NCBI GenBank assembly: GCA_964599565.1
Contig: CAZRFE010000069.1
Location: 1 to 14,353, forward strand
Direction of reading: 5' to 3'
DNA length: 14,353 nt
DNA from: JAJUFS01 sp964599565
Lineage (GTDB): Bacteria > Pseudomonadota > Gammaproteobacteria > Natronospirales > JAJUFS01
Shown: piece by piece, positions 8,901-14,353 of the stretch
Layout: each line of letters starts with the position of its first letter
How positions within the stretch are numbered: position 1 is the stretch's first letter
Notes under the pieces: model-generated
The model's database searches: none
Seen by the model: only the letters and a program-made list of their open reading frames with translations
What the model was told of the DNA's origin: nothing
Program-made: the position numbers and the translations under genes

Positions 8901-9052
8901 CAGGCGCGCACCACGCCGGCCACGGAACATTCATCGGTGATTGCAATGGCGCGATAGCCGAGTTTCGCCGCGCGCTCGACGAGTTCCTCGGGATGCGACG
9001 CACCGCGCAGGAACGTGAAGTTGGAGATGCAGTGGAGTTCGGCGTAGTTCAT
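5966..9052 (-). CDS. dnaE2: Error-prone DNA polymerase III alpha subunit DnaE2 (ImuC)
   Basis: This 1028-residue C-family polymerase performs translesion synthesis during SOS-induced mutagenesis together with ImuA and ImuB. An N-terminal PHP domain starts with YAELHCISNFTFLRGASHP and runs to about residue 210. The polymerase palm has D373 and D375 (PPDIDVDFEHERREEV) and D524 (LGLLKVDVLALGML), matching E. coli DnaE D401, D403 and D555, so catalysis should be intact. Fingers and helix-hairpin-helix regions follow (FGEYGFPESHAASFALLVY near 711-729). A C-terminal OB fold lies at about 937-1010. It lacks the tau-binding tail of replicative DnaE, as usual for DnaE2. ATG 9052 lies 4 nt after the imuB stop, which indicates translational coupling. 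The stop is TAA at 5966-5968. I see no clear terminator after it. Confidence 0.97.
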   Translation of the reverse strand: MNYAELHCISNFTFLRGASHPEELVERAAKLGYRAIAITDECSVAGVVRAWEAAREHGVHLIIGAEFQLADGPKLIALARDRAGYNSLCRVITRGRRSAEKGEYHLARADVENGLPGCWVLWIPGEHPEMETAQWIQARFGANARIAAEWLGGRNRLAYFARMQALADAVGLRVVASGDVHMHVRGRRALQDTLTAIRVRTPVFEAGYRLHSNGERHLRKRERLAEIYPAEWLTESVRLAEACTFRLDELRYEYPDELVPAGETPASHLRKLVEEGKRRRWPGGIGDAGKEREIEDQLEQELVLIAKLHYEPFFLTVHDVVAFARSRGILCQGRGSAANSIVCYCLFITEVNPEVGTLVFGRFISEERNEPPDIDVDFEHERREEVIQYMYEKYGRERAALAATVITYRRRSAVRDVGRALGLASAQIENLANAMQWWDGREVDDARIREAGLDPASSVMHRLRVLVNELVGFPRHLSQHVGGFVIARRSLDELVPVENAAMPDRTVIQWDKDDLESLGLLKVDVLALGMLTAIRRALNLVNDFRGTAWTMQSLPKEEKETYEMMQRADVVGVFQIESRAQMAMLPRLKPKKFYDLVIEVAIVRPGPIQGDMVHPYLRRRNGEEKVEFPSRLSIVLERTLGIPIFQEQAMKIAEIAAGFTAGEADQLRRAMAAWRRRGGIGHFENKLIDGMLANGYDEAFARQIFRQLEGFGEYGFPESHAASFALLVYVSAWLKCHEPAAFTAALLNSQPMGFYAPAQLIQDARRHNVAIRPADVQASEWDCTLEPGDDDDTEAVLRLGLRMIKGFAEDAAHRIVTARRAQPFEDLADLAVRAGLARRELDVLAAGGALQSLGGHRHRTHWQAAGVESGMPLFEAPRFHEGEPLLRTPSEGEDIVSDYSRLGFTLGRHPVALLRARLAKLNFATAAELGAMKHGERVRVAGIVINRQRPGTAKGVTFMTLEDETGQVNLVVWSKIAEKQRRVFLGARLLGVTGVLQVEGEVLHLVAHRLEDHTALLGALVTRSRDFH

Positions 9053-9056
9053 GCGC

Positions 9057-10589
9057 TCACCCGAAAATTCCCTGCAGCCACCATCGTCCTGTCTTTACCT
9101 CCCTGCACACCCACAGGTAGCGCGCATGCGCATCGCGCGCGATGTAGTAATCGCGCACGACGTCTGCATCGTTCCACCAGCCGCTCTCGATGCGTTCAGG
9201 GCCATCGACAATCTCGAGCGCACCTTCACACAACGGTTTGCCCTCCTTCGTACGCAATGCGCGCGGTTCTTCCAGCAGCCAGTGCGGCCGGCCCGGAATT
9301 CCTGGATCTGTCGTCGAGCTTCCCGGCGCAACGAAACGCCAGGCGCGCTCCGGGCGGTGATCTTCCTGCGTCTCGATACCGAGAACCGCATCCGCACCGA
9401 GACGTGTTGACAGCCTTTCCACGAGCTGCGGCCAGCTTTCGCTGTCACGCTGTTCGATGAACAGCGCGCTGTCGCGGCCGGCCAGCGGCATCATCTCTTC
9501 GGAATGCAGCGCAACTTCAAGCACGGGTGCAGGCAGGATGACGTTCTCGAACTTCTGTTCCGCCAGCTGCAGGATGCGTTTCACTTCGCGTGTCGCTTCC
9601 GCAAGGCCGAGCATGATCGGTGTCATGCTCCTGTCGCGATGAAGCAGCTCCAGCCGGATGCGGCTGACACCCTGCTGCGTCGCCTGCAGGTAATCGCCGA
9701 GTTCATGCAGGAGTTGCCGCAGGGGATGCAGCAGCCTGCCGGTATCCTGGATTTCGTAGAGAAGATCGATACGCGCGGAGAATCTGCCTGGCAGCGGCAA
9801 CGGCCGGCGCACATCGACGCTGCGTCCCAGCGCCTGGTCGAGTTCGCGCAATGCACGCGCGCCATAACGGCGCGCGAAACCATCACGCGGCAGACGCATG
9901 AGATCGCGCAGGCAGCGTGCGCCGATCCCGCGAAATCTTTCCTGCAGGCCTTCGTCAAAGCCCGCCGCACTGATCGGCAGGTCACCGAGCACATCGGGAA
10001 GCGACTCCAGCCCGTCGACATGAATTTCGCGCGCGGCATGCGCCAGCCACAATGCGGCGCGCGGCGTCGGCGCGATGGCAGTACGCGCCGAAAAGCCAAG
10101 CTGCGTCATGTCATGGCGCACACGCGCCTGCAAGGCAGCCGCGCCGTTGAACAATTGCAGGGAACCGCGCACTTCGAGCAGAAGCGCCTGCTCATCGAGA
10201 CTCACCGCGGGCGTGAAGCGTCCCGCCCGAATCGCAAGGCGCTGCAATGCCTGTCGTTCGCGCACGGCATCGCGCTCGTGCACTTCCAGGTTCGGCAGCA
10301 GCGCCCATGCGGCGGCGAGCGTCATGCCGGACATGACACCGCCACGAACAGCGCGCGCATCAGCGGATACGATGCGTGGCGTACTGCCGTTCGTATCGAT
10401 CACCGCCTGTGGCCGGTTCGCGCTCCGCCCGCGCAAGCGCACATCAAGCGCGAGATCCGGCAGGAAGATCGCAAGCCACAATGGAACACGGCGCCGCACG
10501 AAGGCAGGTCGCGGCACATGACGCGGAACGCGCAGTGCCGGCCGCGAAACCGGCAGGGATGGGAACAACGATTGCTGTGCCTGTTTCAT
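9057..10589 (-). CDS. imuB: ImuB, Y-family-like translesion synthesis hub protein
   Basis: The 510-residue product is related to DinB-type polymerases but serves as a scaffold joining DnaE2, ImuA and the beta clamp. Start ATG 10589 has AGGA (10599-10602) 9 nt upstream. An in-frame ATG at 10634 adds an Arg-rich stretch and has no ribosome site. About 35 residues precede the usual ImuB opening (PLWLAIFLPDLALDV). They include QQSLF at residues 5-9, which fits the beta-clamp-binding consensus. The palm-like region carries TPAVSLDEQALLLEVRGS, and the first metal-ligand aspartate of active Y-family enzymes is not evident, so the protein is probably non-catalytic. The usual internal clamp site reads RDSALF (residues 372-377). 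The tail, PERIESGWWNDADVVRDYYIAR, is the typical ImuB C-terminal domain. Confidence 0.96.
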   Translation of the reverse strand: MKQAQQSLFPSLPVSRPALRVPRHVPRPAFVRRRVPLWLAIFLPDLALDVRLRGRSANRPQAVIDTNGSTPRIVSADARAVRGGVMSGMTLAAAWALLPNLEVHERDAVRERQALQRLAIRAGRFTPAVSLDEQALLLEVRGSLQLFNGAAALQARVRHDMTQLGFSARTAIAPTPRAALWLAHAAREIHVDGLESLPDVLGDLPISAAGFDEGLQERFRGIGARCLRDLMRLPRDGFARRYGARALRELDQALGRSVDVRRPLPLPGRFSARIDLLYEIQDTGRLLHPLRQLLHELGDYLQATQQGVSRIRLELLHRDRSMTPIMLGLAEATREVKRILQLAEQKFENVILPAPVLEVALHSEEMMPLAGRDSALFIEQRDSESWPQLVERLSTRLGADAVLGIETQEDHRPERAWRFVAPGSSTTDPGIPGRPHWLLEEPRALRTKEGKPLCEGALEIVDGPERIESGWWNDADVVRDYYIARDAHARYLWVCREVKTGRWWLQGIFG

Positions 10590-10650
10590 GCCATGAAATC
10601 CTGCGCGTCGCCGTCGGCGGACGCGCGCATGCATGTGGTCACAGCAAGCA

Positions 10651-10778
10651 GGATGAAAATGAAAAGGGCCCGGTGCCTGCAGGAACGATCCGATCGAACG
10701 TCGGTCTGGGAGGATCGCTTCTACAAATTCGTAAAAGCGCGCTCGCCGGTTCGTTCCTGTTCAGCGGGCACCGGGCCC
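10651..10778 (-). promoter_or_regulatory. Long inverted repeat with T-tract at the imuA-imuB junction (candidate intra-operon attenuator/terminator)
   Basis: GGGCCCGGTGCC (10666-10677) is the exact reverse complement of GGCACCGGGCCC (10767-10778). Just inside these arms AGGAACGA (10681-10688) pairs with TCGTTCCT (10751-10758), leaving a mismatch, two further pairs and a five-base bulge on one side. In the direction of imuA-imuB transcription the second arm is followed by TTTTCATTTTCATCC (10651-10665), a terminator-like run. The other side (GAAAGCG) has none, so the structure is directional. The 62-nt loop holds the imuA stop codon (10721-10723), and the first arm encodes about ImuA residues 218-227. 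It could reduce imuB-dnaE2 expression relative to lexA-imuA, or be a repeat element. The structure is seen directly. The function is inferred. Confidence 0.55.
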
Positions 10779-11431
10779 GAAAGCGTTTCGTCTGACAGTT
10801 GCAGTCCCTTGACGGGTCTTCCGCCGCGGCACTTGAGAATGTCGACAACGAGCATTCCGCTTTGCGTGTCGCGTTCAACGGTCATCCGCAATGCCGCCGG
10901 TGAATGCGCGGCGGCGTGATGCCGCGGCCGGATGAGTACGCCAAGGCTTCCGCCTTCGGCAGCGGCGAGTTGCAATCGCCGCAGGGCGCGCTCGTTGCAG
11001 TTATCCATCCAGACCAGGACCGCGGAGCGGTTGCCGTGGCGGAGCGCCTGCTCGGCGGACCAGAGCAGATCCGGGGTCCGTCGCGGGCGGATAACCAGCA
11101 TCCTGGAGAGGCTTATCCCCCACGCTGCCAGGGAAGGCGCGTAGGGAATATGCGGTGGTGCTATCCAGGTGATCCAGCGGTTCCGGCTGCCAAATTGCAC
11201 CAGCGCCGGCAACAACAATGTTAGCTCACCCGATCCGGTTCGTCTGCTTAGAATCTCTGTCAAACTGCCCAGCGGCCATCCGCCGCCGGGTAGAACCTCA
11301 TCCAACTTGCTGAATCTTGTAGAAAAAATCTCATTATCCGGAATTACCCCTCGCCCGCTGCCGCGCCAGACGCCCGGCAAGGCGTCCAGTTTTACTGGAT
11401 TCTCACTGGAGATGCCCATTCCGGATGACAC
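10721..11431 (-). CDS. imuA: ImuA, RecA-like SOS mutagenesis accessory protein
   Basis: The 236-residue product is the ImuA component of the SOS mutasome. In other bacteria it partners with ImuB and DnaE2. The N-terminus LDALPGVWRG and the segment FSKLDEVLPGGGWPLGSLTEIL match the ImuA/RecA-like core, with a degenerate P-loop region (LSRRTGSGELTLLLPAL). Later motifs are LLWSAEQALR...AVLVWMD and VVDILKCRGGRP. The last ~30 residues look unconserved and contain one arm of the inverted repeat. I choose GTG 11431 because AAGGGG lies 9 nt upstream. An in-frame ATG at 11419 has no good ribosome site but is possible. Either start overlaps the 3' end of lexA (29 or 17 nt), so the two genes share a transcript and probably coupled translation. 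Confidence 0.9.
   Translation of the reverse strand: MSSGMGISSENPVKLDALPGVWRGSGRGVIPDNEIFSTRFSKLDEVLPGGGWPLGSLTEILSRRTGSGELTLLLPALVQFGSRNRWITWIAPPHIPYAPSLAAWGISLSRMLVIRPRRTPDLLWSAEQALRHGNRSAVLVWMDNCNERALRRLQLAAAEGGSLGVLIRPRHHAAAHSPAALRMTVERDTQSGMLVVDILKCRGGRPVKGLQLSDETLSGPVPAEQERTGERAFTNL
11385..11399. repeat. Short palindrome just after lexA, inside the start of imuA
   Basis: TCCAGT-TTT-ACTGGA is a perfect 6-bp dyad with a 3-base centre, four bases beyond the lexA stop codon and within imuA codons 11-16. In the transcript it would be a small hairpin shortly after the imuA start. It does not match the CTGT-N8-ACAG box. It may be chance. Confidence 0.35.
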
Positions 11432-12011
11432 CCACCACGACCCCTTCGATCACCATGCGCTGAACTGCAAGATCAACGTGAATCGGTTCGAATTCAGGAT
11501 TCTCCGGCAGAAGCCAGACTTCCCGTCCGCGCTGCCGGTAGCGCTTCACGGTGACTTCCTCGTCGTTCAGGCGCGCGACGATGATCTGGCCATTGCGGAC
11601 CTCGGGCGTGCGGTGAATAGCCAGCAGATCGCCGTCCAGGATGCCCGCGTCGCGCATCGACATGCCCTGCACGGTCAAAAGGTAGTGCGCCTTCGGCCGG
11701 AACATGGACGGATCCATGCGGTAATGCCGCTCGATGTTCTGCTGCGCGAGGATGGGATAGCCCGCGGCGACCTTGCCGACCACGGGCAGGCCCTGGTCTT
11801 CCTCCGCGAGGCGGATGCCGCGCGAAGCGCCCGGCACCAGCTCGATGACACCCTTGCGCGCCAATGCCCGCAGATGCTCCTCGGCAGCATTCGCGGAGCG
11901 GAAGCCCAGGGTTTGCGCGATTTCCGCACGGGTTGGCGGCATGCCCGTTTCCTCGATCACGGTGCGGATCAGCTCCAGGATCTCCGCCTGGCGCTCGGTC
12001 AGTACGCTCAT
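11403..12011 (-). CDS. lexA: LexA, SOS response repressor
   Basis: This 202-residue self-cleaving repressor is the same length as E. coli LexA. The winged helix spans residues 1-66, with recognition region TRAEIAQTLGFRSANAAEEH, almost identical to E. coli. The cleavage site is A83-G84 (VAAGYP), and the catalytic dyad is S118 (QGMSM) and K156 (EVTVKRY). All functional residues are intact. ATG 12011 gives the normal N-terminus MSVLTERQAEIL. An open extension upstream would run through the operators and is rejected. The gene heads lexA-imuA-imuB-dnaE2, a known LexA-regulated proteobacterial cassette. It should repress itself and the downstream mutasome until RecA-stimulated cleavage. Whether the genome has a second lexA cannot be seen here. 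Confidence 0.97.
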   Translation of the reverse strand: MSVLTERQAEILELIRTVIEETGMPPTRAEIAQTLGFRSANAAEEHLRALARKGVIELVPGASRGIRLAEEDQGLPVVGKVAAGYPILAQQNIERHYRMDPSMFRPKAHYLLTVQGMSMRDAGILDGDLLAIHRTPEVRNGQIIVARLNDEEVTVKRYRQRGREVWLLPENPEFEPIHVDLAVQRMVIEGVVVGVIRNGHLQ

Positions 12012-12022
12012 GCCACCCCCAC

Positions 12023-12042
12023 TACTGTTGATAAATACAGGT
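12023..12042 (-). promoter_or_regulatory. SOS box 1 (LexA operator), proximal to lexA
   Basis: The core CTGT-TGATAAAT-ACAG (12025-12040) is a perfect CTGT-N8-ACAG LexA box with an AT-rich centre. It lies just downstream of the predicted lexA transcription start and 13 bp before the start codon. Confidence 0.93.
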
Positions 12043-12061
12043 ACTGTGAATATATACAGCT
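12042..12061 (-). promoter_or_regulatory. SOS box 2 (LexA operator), overlapping the lexA -10 element
   Basis: The core CTGT-GAATATAT-ACAG (12044-12059) is a second perfect box, 19 bp centre-to-centre from box 1. It covers the predicted -10 element, so bound LexA would block RNA polymerase directly. E. coli lexA also has two tandem boxes. Confidence 0.93.
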
Positions 12062-12079
12062 TCAATTCGTGAGTTGCAA
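12051..12079 (-). promoter_or_regulatory. Predicted lexA promoter (-35 TTGCAA, -10 TATATA)
   Basis: On the minus strand TTGCAA (12074-12079) and TATATA (12051-12056) are separated by 17 bp. The -10 lies inside SOS box 2. This is probably the main promoter of the whole lexA-imuA-imuB-dnaE2 unit, since no other SOS box was found inside it. Confidence 0.65.
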
Positions 12080-12088
12080 GTACCAGAC

Positions 12089-12115
12089 AAAGAAAAAGCC
12101 GGCACAAGGCCGGCT
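12089..12115 (-). terminator. Rho-independent terminator after the IalB-family gene
   Basis: In the minus-strand direction the sequence is AGCCGGC, loop CTTGT, GCCGGCT, then a T-rich run (TTTTCTTTG). It lies 28 nt beyond the stop of the IalB-family gene and just before the lexA promoter. It insulates the SOS cassette from read-through of the putA-sdaA-ialB side. The opposite strand has only a weak CTCTT run. Confidence 0.85.
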
Positions 12116-12142
12116 CTTCACAAATGATTGGCTGAAGTCGTT

Positions 12143-12670
12143 CTACCGCGCTTCCGCGAGCGCTTCCAGTCCTTTCGTAAATCCCTTCAGGGACAGGGGG
12201 ATACCGATGCCGCGACGCTGCGCATCATGGAATGTCACCCGGGCTTCCACGGCCTTGCGGAAAGCGTCGACGAATGGCTCCTCCATGGCGACGTAGGCCA
12301 GGCAGCCGCCGGCATCGCAGCGCTGCACGGGGATGCGGATGGTTTCATGACCTTCCACTTCAACGGTGATGCCCATCGGCAGCAGGATGCCGAGCGGCGC
12401 GGTGACAAGCAGCACCGGCTTGTCGTTGCCCTCGACGTACCTGACCTGCGTCAGCAGCACGCGCTGCGCGGATGCTTCCTTGTCGTCCTCCTGCTGGACA
12501 TTGAGCAGCGCGGTCTGGAACAGGTTGCAGCTTTCCTTCGCCTGCGCATCACCGGCTGCCGTGCAGACGAAACCCCAGTCGCCGATTTCCTCGCGGCGCG
12601 TTTCGGCAGCCTGCCCCGGTACGGCGAATGCCAGCAGCGCCAGCCACAGAACGTGTTTTCCTCGCAGCAT
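12143..12670 (-). CDS. Invasion-associated locus B (IalB) family secreted protein
   Basis: The 175-residue product has a clear Sec signal peptide: basic MLRGKH, hydrophobic VLWLALLAFAV, and a likely cut near GQAA-ETR at about residue 22. The mature part has the IalB hallmark GDWGFVC followed by a second cysteine (ESCNLFQ), and four cysteines in total (C36, C48, C118, C123) that could form two disulfides in the periplasm. It ends with an LSLKGF motif also typical of the family. IalB was named in Bartonella, but most relatives are environmental and have no proven role, so invasion should not be inferred. ATG 12670 fits AGGGGGA spacing better than the adjacent ATG 12673 or the longer start at 12712. 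It lies 66 nt after sdaA and is probably co-transcribed with it. Confidence 0.85.
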   Translation of the reverse strand: MLRGKHVLWLALLAFAVPGQAAETRREEIGDWGFVCTAAGDAQAKESCNLFQTALLNVQQEDDKEASAQRVLLTQVRYVEGNDKPVLLVTAPLGILLPMGITVEVEGHETIRIPVQRCDAGGCLAYVAMEEPFVDAFRKAVEARVTFHDAQRRGIGIPLSLKGFTKGLEALAEAR

Positions 12671-12736
12671 CATTTCCCCCTTGTTCGCATTGAACGGCAC
12701 CAACCGTTGCATGGCCCGATGATCAAGTCAACGCAC

Positions 12737-14104
12737 TCAGCACTCGGGCACGTTGACCGCGAGTCCGCCGAGCGACGTTTCCTTGTAGATGCTCTGCATG
12801 TCCTTGCCGGTCTGCCGCATGGTGCGGATGACCTGGTCGAGCGAAACCTTGTGTTCGCCGCCGCCGCGCTTCGCCATGCGTGCGGCATTGATCGCCTTCA
12901 TCGAACCCATCGCGTTGCGCTCGATGCAGGGAATCTGCACAAGACCGCCGACAGGATCGCAGGTGAGGCCAAGATTGTGCTCCATGCCGATCTCGGCGGC
13001 GTTCTCGATGATTTCGTTGCTGCAGCCAAGCGCGGATGCAAGTCCGCCCGCCGCCATCGAACATGCGACACCGACTTCACCCTGGCAGCCCATCTCGGCG
13101 CCGGAAATGCCTGCGTTCTTCTTGTACAGCGTGCCGATTGCGCCAGCGGTCAGCAGGAAACGGATGACGCCTTCCTCGGTCGCGTCATCGACGAAGCGCA
13201 TGTAGTAATGCAGCACGGCCGGAATGATGCCCGCGGCACCGTTGGTCGGCGCGGTCACGACGCGTCCGCCGGCCGCGTTCTCCTCGTTCACCGCAAGCGC
13301 GAAGCAGTTCACCCAGTCGAGCACATCCATGTGATCGCGCTTCGCCTCGGACTGCAATTCCCGGTACAGCTTCGGCGCACGGCGTTTCACGTTGAGCCCG
13401 CCGGGAAGAATGCCTTCCTCGCGCACGCCGCGCGCGACGCAGTCCTGCATGACCTGCCAGATACCGAGCAGTTTCGCACGAACTTCGTCCTCGCTGCGCC
13501 AGGCCTTCTCGTTCGCCATGACAAGTTCATGGATCATCAGGTTGTGTTCGCGGCACAGCGCAAGCAACTGCTCGGAAGAGTCGAACTCACAGGGAACGCT
13601 TTCGCCGGTCTGCGTCGAGCCGTCGCCTGCGTCATCCGCACGCACGATGAAACCGCCGCCGACGGAAAAATATTCCTGCGCGTGCAGGGTATTGCCGTCG
13701 GCATCCAGTGCAGTGAAACGCATGCCGTTGGAATGCCGCTCAAGCACTTCGTTCTTCAGGAAAAGAAGATGCATGTCGCGATCGAACGCGATGCGATGCC
13801 CACCGAGCAGCGCGATCGCCTCTTCGTCATCGATGCGCTTCAGGATGCCGGCAACGGCATCGGGATCGACCTGGTCCGGCTGCTCGCCGGAAAGTCCGAG
13901 AAGAATGGCGGTGTCCGTGCCGTGGCCCTTGCCTGTCAGCGCGAGCGAGCCATACAGCTGCGTGATGACCTGCGCGGTTCGTGCAAGCAGTCCGCGCTCC
14001 TCGAGTTCGAGACAGAACGCGCGCGCGGCGCGCATCGGCCCGACGGTATGTGAACTCGACGGACCGATGCCGATCTTGAACATGTCGAAAACGGAAATCG
14101 CCAT
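12737..14104 (-). CDS. sdaA: L-serine ammonia-lyase (L-serine dehydratase), single-chain [4Fe-4S] type
   Basis: This 455-residue enzyme deaminates L-serine to pyruvate and ammonia using a [4Fe-4S] cluster rather than PLP. The N-terminal beta domain starts SVFDMFKIGIGPSSSHTVGPM. The catalytic alpha domain has TAPTNGAAGIIPAVLHYY and NAGISGAEMGCQGEVGVACSMAAGG. Likely cluster cysteines are C340, C382 (LTCDPVGGLVQ) and C393 (IPCIERN). The chain ends exactly at C455 (NVPEC), matching the tail-in-mouth cysteine known from the Legionella enzyme as the fourth ligand displaced by substrate. GGGAGG lies 4 nt before ATG 14104. The gene follows putA by only 28 nt, so proline and serine catabolism appear co-transcribed. 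The gene looks intact. Confidence 0.97.
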   Translation of the reverse strand: MAISVFDMFKIGIGPSSSHTVGPMRAARAFCLELEERGLLARTAQVITQLYGSLALTGKGHGTDTAILLGLSGEQPDQVDPDAVAGILKRIDDEEAIALLGGHRIAFDRDMHLLFLKNEVLERHSNGMRFTALDADGNTLHAQEYFSVGGGFIVRADDAGDGSTQTGESVPCEFDSSEQLLALCREHNLMIHELVMANEKAWRSEDEVRAKLLGIWQVMQDCVARGVREEGILPGGLNVKRRAPKLYRELQSEAKRDHMDVLDWVNCFALAVNEENAAGGRVVTAPTNGAAGIIPAVLHYYMRFVDDATEEGVIRFLLTAGAIGTLYKKNAGISGAEMGCQGEVGVACSMAAGGLASALGCSNEIIENAAEIGMEHNLGLTCDPVGGLVQIPCIERNAMGSMKAINAARMAKRGGGEHKVSLDQVIRTMRQTGKDMQSIYKETSLGGLAVNVPEC

Positions 14105-14132
14105 TCAACCTCCCGCACGTTGCGCGGTCATG

Positions 14133-14353
14133 TCATTCCGCGCGCAGCGACAGCAGCGACGCGTTGCCGCCGACGGCGGCCGTGTTGATGGTGAGCGTGC
14201 GTTCCGTCGCGAAGCGCAGCATGTAATGCGGACCGCCCGCCTTCGGACCGGTACCGGAAAGTCCCTGCCCGCCGAACGGCTGCACGCCGACCACCGCACC
14301 GACCATGTTGCGGTTGATGTACGCATTGCCGACCTTGATCCGGCGCGCGATGT
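14133..14353 (-). CDS. putA: PutA, C-terminal end (bifunctional proline dehydrogenase / glutamate-semialdehyde dehydrogenase), partial
   Basis: The last 73 codons of a gene entering from the right edge read (in order) RIKVGNAYINRNMVGAVVG, then QPFGGQGLSGTGPKAGGPHY, then LRFATERTLTINTAAVGGNA, ending SLLSLRAE and TGA at 14133-14135. These are hallmark PutA sequences: the NAYINRN and PFGG-x-GLSGTGPKAGGP segments of the aldehyde dehydrogenase domain, then the conserved ending. PutA oxidises proline to glutamate at the inner membrane. In some bacteria it also represses its own gene, but the ribbon-helix-helix domain that would show this is outside the window. The gene starts beyond the right edge. 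sdaA follows 28 nt downstream. Confidence 0.93.
   Translation of the reverse strand, partial: IARRIKVGNAYINRNMVGAVVGVQPFGGQGLSGTGPKAGGPHYMLRFATERTLTINTAAVGGNASLLSLRAE

Noticed and set aside
9448..9466. CGCTGTTC-GAT-GAACAGCG dyad containing CTGT...ACAG inside imuB
   Set aside because: The spacing is CTGT-N7-ACAG, not N8, and it sits mid-gene where it encodes ImuB residues around ALFIEQR. Not a LexA operator.
12012..12107. N-terminal extension of the lexA reading frame
   Set aside because: It would translate through the promoter and both SOS boxes. The normal LexA N-terminus begins at ATG 12011.
14105..14326. 73-codon minus-strand frame between sdaA and the right edge
   Set aside because: Arg/Ser-rich frame-shifted shadow. 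The true frame in this interval ends at 14133 and encodes the PutA C-terminus.

Overview
The window is GC-rich, densely coded chromosomal DNA. Its LexA is nearly identical to E. coli LexA in the DNA-recognition region and sits under tandem E. coli-type SOS boxes. Together with the other protein families (RND pump, HdfR-like LysR, IalB, PutA, SdaA), this points to a high-GC gammaproteobacterium. The genus cannot be decided from sequence alone. I see no tRNA, rRNA, CRISPR array, insertion sequence or phage gene.

Left part (1-5005, plus strand): the 3' end of a PadR-type repressor gene, then an RND efflux pair (periplasmic adaptor and inner-membrane permease) that the repressor plausibly controls. 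No outer-membrane factor gene follows. After a 128-bp gap with a candidate promoter and a perfect 8-bp hairpin comes a 68-residue acidic small protein, closed by a strong bidirectional terminator shared with the convergent LysR gene.

Middle (5003-12061, minus strand): the SOS mutagenesis cassette lexA-imuA-imuB-dnaE2, with an HdfR-like LysR gene downstream. Two perfect CTGT-N8-ACAG boxes overlap the lexA promoter. lexA and imuA overlap by 29 nt, and imuB and dnaE2 are 4 nt apart, so all four genes look like one DNA-damage-induced transcript. ImuA, ImuB and DnaE2 together form the translesion mutasome: DnaE2 is the error-prone polymerase, ImuB the clamp-binding Y-family-like hub, and ImuA a RecA-like accessory protein. 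The unusual point is the imuA-imuB junction. A long imperfect inverted repeat encloses the imuA stop codon and, in the sense of transcription, is followed by a T-rich run. It looks like a large-loop terminator or attenuator inside the cassette. ImuB also carries a clamp-binding-like QQSLF motif at its extreme N-terminus, while the internal site lacks the usual glutamine.

Right part (12097-14353, minus strand): the 3' end of putA (proline catabolism), then sdaA (L-serine ammonia-lyase) and a secreted IalB-family protein, ending at a clear terminator that insulates this amino-acid catabolism unit from lexA.
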